From Alphaproteobacteria bacterium (lineage in GTDB: Bacteria > Pseudomonadota > Alphaproteobacteria > Micropepsales > Micropepsaceae): DNA of 64,000 nucleotides. Position numbers and translations under genes: made by a program. Below the pieces are notes generated by a model that saw only the letters and a list, made by a program, of their open reading frames with translations, was not told the DNA's origin and ran no database searches. The stretch spans positions 496,001-560,000 of the forward strand of contig JAFARO010000004.1 in assembly GCA_019245415.1 (NCBI GenBank). The letters are read 5' to 3'. Within the stretch, counting starts at the first letter, position 1, and every line of letters begins with the position of its first letter. Positions 53,588 to 61,286 of the stretch are shown one piece after another.

Positions 53588-54199
53588 GTGAAATTCTACA
53601 ATTCCATCGGGCCAAATCCGCACGTCGTGCGCATGTTCATGGCGGAAAAGGGCCTGAAAATCCCCTCCCAGGACGTCGACCTGATGGCGGGCGACAACCG
53701 CAAATCCGAGCACCTGGCGCGCAATCCGCACGGCCAGATGCCCTGCCTGGAGCTCGACGACGGCAGCTATCTGAGCGAGATCACCGCGATCTGCGAATAC
53801 CTGGAGGAGAAACACCCCCAGCCGGCCCTGATCGGCGCCACCCCGGAGGAGCGCGCCCAGACGCGCATGTGGACGCGGCGGATCGATCTCAACATCGTCG
53901 AGCCGCTGACCAACGGCTTCCGCTTCAGCCAGGGCCTGCGTCTGTTCAAGGACCGCGTCGTGACCGTGCCGGAAGCGGCGGACGGCCTGAAGCGCATCGC
54001 CCAGGACCGCCTCAAATGGCTCGACGGCCAGATGGGCGGGCGCGACTACATCTGCGGCAAGCGCTTCACCCTGGCGGATATCCTGCTTTATTGCTTCCTC
54101 GATTTCGGCGGCCAGGTGGGCCAGCCGCTCGATCCCGCCAACGCCAACATCGCCGGCTGGTTCGCCCGCATCAAGGATCGTCCCTCTGCGAAGGCCTGA
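53588..54199 (+). CDS. Glutathione S-transferase family protein (second)
   Basis: GTG at 53588 follows GGGAG. The 203-residue protein reads VKFYNSIGPNPHVVRMFMAE, then ARNPHGQMPCLELDDGSYLS with the cis-Pro and a downstream E(I)TAICEYLEEKHP in the position of the glutathione-binding Glu-Ser pair. The C-terminal helical domain has DYICGKRFTLADILLYCFLD. Catalytic Ser/Cys is not clear in the N-terminal turn (NSIGPNPHV). Likely detoxification or redox role. An in-frame TTG at 53546 gives a less typical start. Confidence 0.88.
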   Translation: MKFYNSIGPNPHVVRMFMAEKGLKIPSQDVDLMAGDNRKSEHLARNPHGQMPCLELDDGSYLSEITAICEYLEEKHPQPALIGATPEERAQTRMWTRRIDLNIVEPLTNGFRFSQGLRLFKDRVVTVPEAADGLKRIAQDRLKWLDGQMGGRDYICGKRFTLADILLYCFLDFGGQVGQPLDPANANIAGWFARIKDRPSAKA

Positions 54200-54272
54200 A
54201 ACGAAACGCCGCGATTAATCATAAGTGGGAAAATCGGCCTGCCCGCCGCGGCGACAGGCTTAATATGGCCGC

Positions 54273-54872
54273 ATGGAGGGGCCGGAATTCGAAGGGCGGG
54301 AGAGGGCGCCGATTCCCGGCATCGTCTGGATGCTGTGCGTGGCGCTGTTGCTCGGACCCGCGCTCCTGGTGTGGATCGTGCGCGGCGTCGGCTATGCCGT
54401 TCACTGCGCGCCGGGCCCCGAACTCTGTCATGGCATGATGCTCGGCGGCGGATTGCACGACGCGCTGATGCTGGCCTGGGTCGTCGCCACCAATGTCGTG
54501 CCGATGCTGCTGCTCTCGCTCGTCGCCGCCATCGCCTGCTTCGCCGCGCGCCGTCCGCTGCTCGGCACGCTCAGCGTGCTGCTCCTGCCGCTCTTGACCC
54601 CGGTGCTGCCGATGCTGGCGGTCTTCGTCACGCGCTATGACGGCTGCGAGATCAATCCCGACGGCATCGGCACCTGCGTGCTTTGGGGCGCGCGCATGGG
54701 GCGCAGCTTTCATACCGCCGCCACGATTCCGGACATGATCTATGGCTATGTGCCCTATTCCTTCGCGCTGGCCTTGGTGGTGAGCCTGATCGGCTGGTTC
54801 CTGGTCAGGCCCAAGGCGCCCGCGCCGATGCACGCGACCGCGCGCATCCGCCGCTACGACGACGAGCAATAG
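54273..54872 (+). CDS. Integral membrane protein of unknown function
   Basis: A 199-residue protein with four predicted membrane segments: IVWMLCVALLLGPALLVWIV, LMLAWVVATNVVPMLLLSLV, LLGTLSVLLLPLLTPVLPML and SFALALVVSLIGWFLV. Conserved-looking loops include two cysteines in CAPGPELCHGMMLGG and two more in YDGCEINPDGIGTCVLWG, which could form periplasmic disulfides. No family recognised. It ends 4 bases before the DUF4870 gene in the opposite direction. Confidence 0.7.
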   Translation: MEGPEFEGRERAPIPGIVWMLCVALLLGPALLVWIVRGVGYAVHCAPGPELCHGMMLGGGLHDALMLAWVVATNVVPMLLLSLVAAIACFAARRPLLGTLSVLLLPLLTPVLPMLAVFVTRYDGCEINPDGIGTCVLWGARMGRSFHTAATIPDMIYGYVPYSFALALVVSLIGWFLVRPKAPAPMHATARIRRYDDEQ

Positions 54873-54875
54873 ACC

Positions 54876-55220
54876 TCAGAGATACGGCTGGTGGTCGATG
54901 GCGCGGATCAGGCCCTTGATCGTGCGGTAGAAGAACCAGACCACCGCGAAGACCACGATCGGGATGCCGACCACGACGAAGCACAGCGGCACGCCCACGA
55001 TCATCAACAGCAGGGTGATCCAGAAGGTGTGGATCGCATTGCTGAAATGCGACTCCCAAACCGTGCCGCGCGCATCGTCGCGCTTGATATAGGCCAGGAT
55101 CAGCCCGCCCAGGGTCGACAGATGCACGCAAGGCCAGCCGATCAGATAGAGCACATAGACCACGATCGCGAGGGTGCGCGAATCGCCTTCGGCATAGCTG
55201 TGGTTCGCGGTCTCGGCCAT
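54876..55220 (-). CDS. DUF4870 family small membrane protein
   Basis: A 114-residue protein, MAETANHSYAEGDSRTLAIV, with three hydrophobic segments (TLAIVVYVLYLIGWP; IHTFWITLLLMIVGVPLCFV; GIPIVVFAVVWFFYRTIKGL). The short loop ILAYIKRDDARGTVWESHFS carries the R-x4-ESH(F/L) pattern of the DUF4870 / TMEM-like family. Function unknown. The longer frame upstream to 55373 is not needed. Confidence 0.85.
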   Translation of the reverse strand: MAETANHSYAEGDSRTLAIVVYVLYLIGWPCVHLSTLGGLILAYIKRDDARGTVWESHFSNAIHTFWITLLLMIVGVPLCFVVVGIPIVVFAVVWFFYRTIKGLIRAIDHQPYL

Positions 55221-55341
55221 CGCCGTCCTCCCCGGTTGCCCCAGGCATGTGGGGAGGAGAGCGGGGGGCGTCAAGGAGCGGGAAATCGGCAAGCGGAAAA
55301 CGGTGCGGATCCAAGGCGTTGCGCCTTCCGGTCCCTTCGCT

Positions 55342-55370
55342 GACCCTCTCCCCCGAAGCGGAGAGAGGGA
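55342..55370. repeat. Short family F-like hairpin
   Basis: CCCTCTCCCCCGAAGCGGAG with a following AGAGGG. A similar hairpin (CCTCTCCCCCGAAGCCGGGG) occurs at 58963-58993. Both match the outer ends of the longer family F copies. Confidence 0.5.
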
Positions 55371-55383
55371 CATCGCCGGCGAT

Positions 55384-55695
55384 TCAGTGCGGCTTGTCCA
55401 TTTCGCCGGAGTCGCCGTCGCCGCTCATGTTGTTCGGTTTGGCCTTCGTGCCCCCGCTCATCGAGGAATCGGTCTTCTTCTTGGGCGTCTTCTTGTCCTT
55501 CATGTCCTTCTTGTCCTTGTCCTGCGACATGGCCGAGCCGCCGGACATGGCGGAGCCGTTTGACATCGACGATCCGCTCGACATGGCGGAACCGTTCGAC
55601 ATCGACGAGCCGTTGGACATGGTGCCGCTGGTGGTCTGCGCCATCGTAGCGCCGGAGATGAGGACCGCGGCAAGCGCGGCCAGATACGTTTTCAT
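55384..55695 (-). CDS. Small exported MSNGS-repeat protein
   Basis: A 103-residue protein with a signal peptide (MKTYLAALAAVLISGATMAQ). The mature part has six or so imperfect pentapeptides of the type MSNGS / MSSGS / MSGGS, then a Lys/Asp-rich stretch (QDKDKKDMKDKKTPKKKTDS). Similar Met-rich, 'pentapeptide MXKDX' exported proteins are often found beside SigF-type ECF sigma genes and may bind metals. It is divergent from the sigF-like gene and has its own matching promoter. No catalytic function is evident. Confidence 0.75.
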   Translation of the reverse strand: MKTYLAALAAVLISGATMAQTTSGTMSNGSSMSNGSAMSSGSSMSNGSAMSGGSAMSQDKDKKDMKDKKTPKKKTDSSMSGGTKAKPNNMSGDGDSGEMDKPH

Positions 55696-55727
55696 GGGAG
55701 GTGTCCCTCGTTGGTTGCGTGGCCTAG

Positions 55728-55752
55728 TTCGCGCCGGCTTGGGATCGGTTAC
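55728..55752 (-). promoter_or_regulatory. Candidate SigF-type promoter for the MSNGS-repeat gene
   Basis: On the minus strand GTAACC (55752-55747), 15 bases, then CGAA (55731-55728). I recall GTAACC-N16-CGAA as the Caulobacter SigF promoter; spacing here is one base shorter. The gene start is 33 bases further on. Confidence 0.55.
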
Positions 55753-55773
55753 ACTGCGCTTTGGAGGAGGGGC

Positions 55774-55799
55774 GTAACCGAATGGCCTTGCCGCGCGAA
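55774..55799 (+). promoter_or_regulatory. Candidate SigF-type promoter of the sigF-like operon
   Basis: GTAACC (55774-55779), 16 bases, then CGAA (55796-55799) is an exact match to the Caulobacter SigF consensus as I recall it. The two divergent promoters' -35 boxes form a CGGTTAC...GTAACCG inverted repeat (55746-55780). This indicates autoregulation. Confidence 0.65.
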
Positions 55800-55819
55800 A
55801 TCCACAAGGGGCTCGTAGC

Positions 55820-56353
55820 GTGAGCGATGCGGAACCGCGGCTGAAGGCGCTGATGCTGGCCGCGTTGGACGGCGACGCGGCCGCCTATCGCGAGTTGCTG
55901 CGCGCCCTGGCGCTGCATCTGCGCGCCTATTTCGCGCGCAGGCTCGGCCCTGCGGAAGCCGAGGATCTCGTGCAGGAGACGTTGATCGCCATCCACAGCC
56001 GCCGCGCCAGCTATGACCGCACGCTGCCCTTCACCGCCTGGCTGCACGCGGTGGCGCGCTACAAGCTGATCGATCATCTGCGCCGCGCCAGGCTGCGCCG
56101 CACCTTGCCGCTGGAAGAGGCCGAGAGCGTCACAGCCGGCGAGTCCGAAGAGAGCACCACCGCGACGCGCGACGTCGAACGCCTGCTCGCCGCCTTGCCC
56201 GAAAACAAGCGCAGGCTGGTGCGGCAGGTGAGGATCGAAGGGCTGTCGGTCGCCGAAGCGGCGGCGCGGTCGGGCCTATCGGAATCCGCGGTCAAGGTCG
56301 GCGTGCACCGCGCGCTCAAGACGCTCTCCGCCATGATCGGAAAGAGCTCATGA
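55820..56353 (+). CDS. ECF sigma factor, SigF-like
   Basis: GTG at 55820, 177 residues. Region 2 is seen in LRAYFARRLGPAEAEDLVQE and TLIAIHSRRASYDRTLPFTA, then WLHAVARYKLIDHLRR. Region 4 is at about 125-172 (LLAALPENKRRLVRQVRIEG and LSVAEAAARSGLSESAVKVG). It overlaps the NrsF-type anti-sigma gene by ATGA, which is the Caulobacter sigF/nrsF arrangement, responsive to heavy-metal or redox stress there. Specific function is inferred from this arrangement. Confidence 0.92.
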   Translation: MSDAEPRLKALMLAALDGDAAAYRELLRALALHLRAYFARRLGPAEAEDLVQETLIAIHSRRASYDRTLPFTAWLHAVARYKLIDHLRRARLRRTLPLEEAESVTAGESEESTTATRDVERLLAALPENKRRLVRQVRIEGLSVAEAAARSGLSESAVKVGVHRALKTLSAMIGKSS

Positions 56354-56991
56354 GGACCGACGCGCTGATCGAGAGCCTGAGCGCGCTCGCCGAGCCGGTG
56401 CCGCGCGCGATGGTGTGGCGGCGTCTGGCACTGGGCGCGGGCGCGGGCGGCGCGGTGTCGCTCGGGCTGATGCTGGCATGGCTCGGCGTGCGCCCCGACC
56501 TCGCCCAGGCCATGGCGACCGGCGCCTATTGGATGAAGTTCTTCTACACGCTGGTCTTTGCCGGCGCCGCGTTCTGGACGCTCGAGCGGCTGTCGCGGCC
56601 GGGCGCGCCATCGCGTTCGCAGATGCTGCTCGAAGCGCTGCCCTTTGCCGCGGTCGCAGCGATTGCCGCGGTGGAGTTGATGGGCGCCGCGCCTTCCGCG
56701 CGTCATCACTTGATGATGGGCGCGTCCGCCGGTGTTTGTCCGTGGCGGATCGTCCTGCTTGCGCTGCCGGTGCTGGCGGGCGCGATCTGGAGTGTCGGCA
56801 GACTCGCGCCGACGCGGCCCGTTCTGGCGGGAATCGGCGCGGGACTGGCGGCGGGTGCGCTTGGCGCCTTCATCTATGCCTTCCACTGCGACGAGAGCGC
56901 CGCGCCGTTCGTCGCGATCTGGTACACGCTGGGAATCGCGGCGGTCGGCGCTTTGGGCGGCCTGCTGGGGCGCTTGTTCCTGCGCTGGTGA
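56350..56991 (+). CDS. nrsF: NrsF-family (DUF1109) anti-sigma factor
   Basis: A 213-residue membrane protein with six hydrophobic segments, starting MRTDALIESLSALAEPVPRA. The family is recognised by the order of segments and by cysteines in GASAGVCPWRIVLLALPVLA and IYAFHCDESAAPFVAIWY, which in Caulobacter NrsF are important for sensing. It should hold the sigma factor at the membrane until stress. It overlaps the sigma gene by ATGA. Confidence 0.9.
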   Translation: MRTDALIESLSALAEPVPRAMVWRRLALGAGAGGAVSLGLMLAWLGVRPDLAQAMATGAYWMKFFYTLVFAGAAFWTLERLSRPGAPSRSQMLLEALPFAAVAAIAAVELMGAAPSARHHLMMGASAGVCPWRIVLLALPVLAGAIWSVGRLAPTRPVLAGIGAGLAAGALGAFIYAFHCDESAAPFVAIWYTLGIAAVGALGGLLGRLFLRW

Positions 56992-57043
56992 ACCAATTGC
57001 AAGCCTCGGACGTTGCTGGAGCGACGGTTTCCGGGAGATTTCC

Positions 57044-57796
57044 ATGAGATATGCGATACGCAGCGCCGCGCTGGGCCTTGCAGCGGCCTTGAGCCTCACC
57101 GCGGTCCAGGCGCAAGGCGGCGACGACCAGTCCAGCAGCAATGCGCCGCGCGCCATGAACGACACCAGTCGCGACTCACGCGACATGGACCGCGGCTCGG
57201 CACGCGCCGCCGAACAATCCGACCTTGTGATGCGCGCATCGCGCGTCGCCGAGCACATGCGCAGCGATCCGGCGTTCGGCGCCGCCCGGCAGATGCTGGG
57301 CAATGCCCGCGCCATTCTGATCGTACCCTCGCTCGTCAAGGGCGGCTTCGTGTTCGGCGCCGAGGGCGGCAACGGCGTGCTTCTGGTGCGCAACGGCCGC
57401 GGCTGGAGCGCGCCGGCGTTCTACAGCATGGGCTCTGCCTCGTTCGGCCTGCAGATCGGGCTCGAGAAGGCCGAAGTCGTGCTCCTGATCATGAGCGACC
57501 GGGCGCTGCGCGGCATCGAGAGCGGCAACTTCAAGATCGGCGGCGGCGCCGGCATCACCGCGGTGACGCTGAGCTCGGGCGCGGAAGCCTCGACCACGGC
57601 GCGCGGCGGCGACATCGTGGCGTGGACCTCGGCCACCGGTGCCTATGGCGGGCTGACGCTCAACGGCTCGGTGATCAAGCCCAGGCCGGAATGGAACGAG
57701 GCCTATTACGGCCATCCGGTGACGGTGTCCGAGATCACTGCCGGCCGGGTTCGCGACCCCGGCGGCCGCACCATCATCGCTGCGCTCGAGCACTAA
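57044..57796 (+). CDS. Exported SYLF-domain lipid-binding protein
   Basis: A 250-residue protein with a signal peptide (MRYAIRSAALGLAAALSLTA). The linker is Ser/Asn/Asp-rich. The SYLF (Ysc84) domain runs from about residue 85 (MLGNARAILIVPSLVKGGFV, then FGAEGGNGVLLVRNGRGWSA) to the end (PVTVSEITAGRVRDPGGRTI). SYLF domains bind phospholipids. It is on the same strand 52 bases after nrsF and may belong to the sigF-like regulon. A strong terminator follows. Confidence 0.9.
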   Translation: MRYAIRSAALGLAAALSLTAVQAQGGDDQSSSNAPRAMNDTSRDSRDMDRGSARAAEQSDLVMRASRVAEHMRSDPAFGAARQMLGNARAILIVPSLVKGGFVFGAEGGNGVLLVRNGRGWSAPAFYSMGSASFGLQIGLEKAEVVLLIMSDRALRGIESGNFKIGGGAGITAVTLSSGAEASTTARGGDIVAWTSATGAYGGLTLNGSVIKPRPEWNEAYYGHPVTVSEITAGRVRDPGGRTIIAALEH

Positions 57797-57820
57797 GGCC
57801 GGGCACTGACGGGAGTTCGA

Positions 57821-57852
57821 CAGGGCAGGCGAGGCGCCTGCCCTGTTTTTTT
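57821..57852 (+). terminator. Rho-independent terminator after the SYLF gene
   Basis: A perfect 10-bp stem CAGGGCAGGC / GCCTGCCCTG with a GAGGC loop is followed by seven T's. It ends the sigF-nrsF-SYLF transcription run. Confidence 0.9.
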
Positions 57853-57916
57853 GGCGCGATTTCTCTGCAGCCCCCTGTCATCCCCGGCCGGGCATTCTTG
57901 CTCTCACCTCAACTGA

Positions 57917-58038
57917 GTGTCATTCCCGGCCGAGCGCAGCGATAGCTGCGTGAGGGGAAGGGAATCCACTTCGGCGTTGCATATCAATGGATTCCCTTCC
58001 CCTCACTCGCCTCCGGCTCGTTCGGCCGGGAATGACAC
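57917..58038. repeat. Family E repeat (copy 2)
   Basis: GTGTCATTCCCGGCCGAGCG...GAAGGGAATCCA on the left, TGGATTCCCTTCCCC...GGCCGGGAATGACAC on the right. It matches the copy at 6306-6428. Confidence 0.8.
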
Positions 58039-58108
58039 CGTTCGAGAAACAGTGAACTGCGCCGCAATTGCGCGTAGACTGCCGGCCACAGTTAAGGAGA
58101 CTTCCCCC

Positions 58109-58492
58109 ATGCGCCATTTGCTTTTCGCGACAGCGGCTGCGTTCGTCATCTTGCCCGCCGCTGCCTTCGCCGACGCCCATTCGGAGATCGTGGTTGCCGA
58201 GCAGCATGCCGGCCTCGGGGCAGCGGCGGGCGACATCGCCACCGTCCATGCCCATCTCCACCACACGCTCAACTGCCTCGTCGGCGCGGGCGGTCAGGGC
58301 TATGACGCCGGCCAGATGAACCCCTGTGCCAATTCGGGCAAGGGCGCGATCCCCGACGCCTCCGACGCGCACAAGAAATCGGCGCTCGAAGCGGCGGCGG
58401 CGCGGACGCGCGAAGGCATCGCCTCGGGCGATCTCGCGGCGTCGCAGCACGCGGCCTCCGACACGGCGGCCATGCTCAAAAAGGCGGAATGA
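58109..58492 (+). CDS. Small exported protein of unknown function
   Basis: A 127-residue protein with Shine-Dalgarno AAGGAG and signal peptide MRHLLFATAAAFVILPAAAF (cleavage after FADA). The mature part is helical and His/Ala-rich (AEQHAGLGAAAGDIATVHAH, LHHTLNCLVGAGGQGYDAGQ). Two cysteines (NCLVG, NPCAN) flank a Gly-rich loop. The His spacing (H-x-H-L-H-H) suggests possible metal binding but no family is known to me. Confidence 0.65.
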   Translation: MRHLLFATAAAFVILPAAAFADAHSEIVVAEQHAGLGAAAGDIATVHAHLHHTLNCLVGAGGQGYDAGQMNPCANSGKGAIPDASDAHKKSALEAAAARTREGIASGDLAASQHAASDTAAMLKKAE

Positions 58493-58580
58493 CAAAAGAG
58501 CAGGCGCGCCATCCCTGGCCGCAAGCGCGGACTCCGTCCGCGGATGCAATCGGCCGAGGATGACGCGCCTTTGCCTCCCC

Positions 58581-58823
58581 TCAGGCGAATATCGAAAAGG
58601 CCAGGTTGGCCACGAAGTTCGGCGCCCAGGGTTTCAGCGGCTTGAGCCGGTTCTCCCATTCCAGCGCCCGCATCGCCAGGGATTGCGTGCGCTGGAAGAC
58701 GAAGTCCTCGCGCCGGTAATCCGCATGGGCGGCGATCAATTGGATTTCATTCGGGCGATACGGCGCAGGCTCTTCCGCAATCCTCAGGTCTGCGCGCCGC
58801 CTTTTTCGTGCGGCTCTGGCCAT
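58581..58823 (-). CDS. Small basic hypothetical protein
   Basis: An 80-residue protein with a GAGGAG ribosome-binding site, starting MARAARKRRRADLRIAEEPA. A basic N-terminus precedes helical segments IQLIAAHADYRREDFVFQRT and QSLAMRALEWENRLKPLKPW. No family recognised. It ends FVANLAFSIFA. Confidence 0.5.
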   Translation of the reverse strand: MARAARKRRRADLRIAEEPAPYRPNEIQLIAAHADYRREDFVFQRTQSLAMRALEWENRLKPLKPWAPNFVANLAFSIFA

Positions 58824-58962
58824 CTCTATCTACTCCTCACGCGTCCCTCGCGAACAACGCGGGTTCCCCGAGGATGGTGCCTGACGGAAGTTTCAGAGAG
58901 CGAAGCTGTGGCTTTGCCGCAACGCTGGGATCGTTTTGCGCCGTTGCGCGTTTGCAGGCGCC

Positions 58963-58993
58963 GATCCTCTCCCCCGAAGCCGGGGGAGAGGGA
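58963..58993. repeat. Short family F-like hairpin (second)
   Basis: GATCCTCTCCCCCGAAGCCG followed by GGGGAGAGGG, a 10-base-arm hairpin just past the stop of the M56 gene. It may serve as its terminator. Confidence 0.55.
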
Positions 58994-59018
58994 ATCAATT
59001 CATCAATTTTGAAGCGAG

Positions 59019-60680
59019 CTACTTCGCGTCGTTGTCGCGATCGGACTGCTCGTCCGCGTGAACGTCGGCGTCGTCGCCATCTTCGTCGTGCATCTCGATG
59101 CGGACCTTGTGGTTGGCATGCATCTTGGCGACGGCGGCGTCGATGCGGGGCTGCGCCTCGGCGATCGCCTTGGCGATCTTTTCGCTGATATGGGCTTCGG
59201 CGACGGCCTTGCGGATCTCGGGCCGCGCCTTGGCCAGCGCGCGCTCCAGCTCGGCGCGGATGCGCGGCTCGAGATCGCGTAGCGCCTCGGCCACCTTGCG
59301 GTCGATCTTGGCGTCGCTCAGCGCCACCTCGATCTGCGGGCCGACCTGCGCTAGTTCGGCCTGGGCCTGGCGCATCTCGGCTTCGGCGCGCGCCATGTCG
59401 GCCGCGCTCGCATGGTCCATGCGTCCGCTCATATGGACGATGTGGACGTGATGGTGGTGATGCGGCGCCGGGCTTTCGTCATCGGCCGCGTCGGGCGGAG
59501 TGGGCGGCACGGGCGGCTCGGCCATCATCGCAGGCGCGGGCGGCGCCGGCGGCGCGGGGATCGCGGCGGGAGCGGGCGGGGGCGGCGGCAAGTCGCCGGC
59601 CGTGACGGCGGAGGGGGACGACGGTGTCGCATCCTGCGCCTGCACGATGTCGGGCCGTGCCAGCGCGAGGGCGGCGGTCGCGGCGATACCGAATAATCCG
59701 ATTCTCAAAGCATCCATCGAAGTCACTCCTGTTCGCGATTGGTCGGGGGCAAGGGCGGATTTGACTCGGGCCTCGAGCGCGGAGCCCGCCATCGACAAGC
59801 CCGAGAAGGCGAGCCTGCGGCCGTTGAGCTCGGAGGCGAGCTGCACCAGTTCGCCGGCATAGACGCTGGGCTTCATGCCGGCGCCGAGCACCGCGTCGTC
59901 GGCGGCCATCTCCGCCTCGCGCCTGAGCGCCCGCAGCGCCAGCCACACCAGCGGATTGATCCAGAACAGCGCCGCCACAACCTGCGCCATCGCCAAGGTG
60001 AGGCTGTCGCGGCGGCGCACATGCGCGAGCTCGTGCAGCAGCACCGCCTTCAGCCGCGCCGGCGGCCAGGCGCGCGACGAGCGGGGCAACAGCACGACCG
60101 GCTTGCGCGCGCCCCAGGTGATGGGACCGTCTTCGCGCTCGGACAGACGCAGTTGGCAGGCGCGCGGACCGGCGGGCAGCCCGCTCAGATCCAGCGCATG
60201 CGGGCGGCTCTTGCGGCGCAAGGTCTCGAGCGCGAAGGCGCCGGCGGCGATGCGGCCGAGGCCCGCGAGCGCGCCGGCGAGCCAGAGCGCAAAGAGCGCA
60301 TAGGCGCCGTCGCGCAGATCGAAACCGGAAGCGGCTTGCGTGTTCGCGCGCGCTGCTGGCTGCTGCATGGATGGCGAAGGCAGGGCGGCAGCTTGCGCGC
60401 GCTCGATGTCCGGCGCCGCTGCCGGGATCAGTCTGGGCAAGGGGTCCGGTGCAGCCGCTGGCGTTGCGTTCGCGCGGTGGACGAGGATCTGCGGCGGCAC
60501 GATCGCGGCGGCAAGCGGCAATCCCACCAGCGCGCCGAACGCCGCCAGCCACACAAGATGACGCAGGCTGGCGCGCCTGACGGTCTGCGTCGCCAGCCAC
60601 GCGGCCGCCAGCACAATCGCCGAGCCCAGCAGGCACTCGCCTGCGAACAGCAATGCGCGTTCGGCGAACAATGCGCTCAT
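59019..60680 (-). CDS. M56 family (BlaR1-like) membrane metallopeptidase with a long C-terminal tail
   Basis: A 553-residue protein with about four membrane spans around the zinc peptidase domain. The motif LLHELAHVRRRDSL is at about residues 214-227 and the third ligand region is REAEMAADDAVLG. After another membrane span (about 325-342) comes a Pro/Ala-rich linker, a His cluster (residues 407-414, HHHHHVHIVH) and a long charged coiled-coil tail (LAQVGPQIEVALSDAKIDRK and on). It lacks the beta-lactam sensor domain of true BlaR1. The gene overlaps blaI-like by 4 bases. Confidence 0.88.
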   Translation of the reverse strand: MSALFAERALLFAGECLLGSAIVLAAAWLATQTVRRASLRHLVWLAAFGALVGLPLAAAIVPPQILVHRANATPAAAPDPLPRLIPAAAPDIERAQAAALPSPSMQQPAARANTQAASGFDLRDGAYALFALWLAGALAGLGRIAAGAFALETLRRKSRPHALDLSGLPAGPRACQLRLSEREDGPITWGARKPVVLLPRSSRAWPPARLKAVLLHELAHVRRRDSLTLAMAQVVAALFWINPLVWLALRALRREAEMAADDAVLGAGMKPSVYAGELVQLASELNGRRLAFSGLSMAGSALEARVKSALAPDQSRTGVTSMDALRIGLFGIAATAALALARPDIVQAQDATPSSPSAVTAGDLPPPPPAPAAIPAPPAPPAPAMMAEPPVPPTPPDAADDESPAPHHHHHVHIVHMSGRMDHASAADMARAEAEMRQAQAELAQVGPQIEVALSDAKIDRKVAEALRDLEPRIRAELERALAKARPEIRKAVAEAHISEKIAKAIAEAQPRIDAAVAKMHANHKVRIEMHDEDGDDADVHADEQSDRDNDAK

Positions 60681-61078
60681 CGGCCTTCCTCCCTCGCCTT
60701 GTCGATCAGATGGGCGAGCCGGTCGAGATCGTCCGGCGCCACTTCCTCGCGTTCGAGCAGCGCCGCCACCACGCGCTCGACCGAATTGCCGTAAAAGGTC
60801 TTGAGCAGCGTATCGATGGCGCGCCGTCCCATCTGCTCGCGCGCCACGCGCGGCTCGTAGACGTAGCGCGTGCCGTCGCTCTGGTGCCGCACATGGCCCT
60901 TCTTTTCGAGGATGGTGAGCAGCGTGCGGATCGCGGTGGTGCTGGGCGGATCGTCGATCTCATCGCGGATCTGCGCCGCGCTGGCGCGGCCGAGCGTATA
61001 GAGCGCGTCCATGATCTCGCGCTCGCGGCGGCTGAAGCCGTCCTTCGGCGCAGTGTCCTTGAGCTTGCGTCCCTTCAT
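60677..61078 (-). CDS. BlaI/MecI-family repressor
   Basis: A 133-residue winged-helix protein: DGFSRREREIMDALYTLGRA, SAAQIRDEIDDPPSTTAIRT and LLTILEKKGHVRHQSDGTRY, then a helical dimer domain (AIDTLLKTFYGNSVERVVAA). Members repress their own operon and are inactivated through a BlaR1-type peptidase, encoded downstream here. The N-terminus starts at 61078 within a small inverted repeat. The inducer is unknown. Confidence 0.92.
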   Translation of the reverse strand: MKGRKLKDTAPKDGFSRREREIMDALYTLGRASAAQIRDEIDDPPSTTAIRTLLTILEKKGHVRHQSDGTRYVYEPRVAREQMGRRAIDTLLKTFYGNSVERVVAALLEREEVAPDDLDRLAHLIDKAREEGR

Positions 61079-61093
61079 GCCAAAAAGTTGGCA
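61078..61093. promoter_or_regulatory. Inverted repeat at the blaI-like start codon
   Basis: TGCCAA (61078-61083) and TTGGCA (61088-61093) are 4 bases apart. The left arm includes the first base of the ATG read on the minus strand. A BlaI-type repressor often binds at such a site, although classical BlaI boxes contain TACA/TGTA. Confidence 0.4.
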
Positions 61094-61146
61094 CCTGGGG
61101 AGCGGCCTGTCAATTCACTGCCGCGTGAAGATTGCGTTAGGCGCTT

Positions 61147-61280
61147 GATCCTCCCCCGTTTACGGGGGAGGGGGACCGCCGAAGGCGGTGGAGGGGGCGG
61201 CACGCGGCATGCCCCCTCGCGCATACGCTGTCGCTATGCGCCGCATTCGCTCGGCACCTCCCCCGTAGACGGGGGAGGAT
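61147..61280. repeat. Family F repeat (double copy)
   Basis: The first unit (61147-61202) runs GATCCTCCCCCGTTTACGGG to CGGTGGAGGGGGCGG. A partial reversed unit ends with CACCTCCCCCGTAGACGGGG and GAGGAT at about 61280, just past the DUF1499 stop. The first unit is nearly identical to the copy inside uvrB. No gene is supported in this 208-base gap. Confidence 0.75.
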
Positions 61281-61286
61281 TATTCC

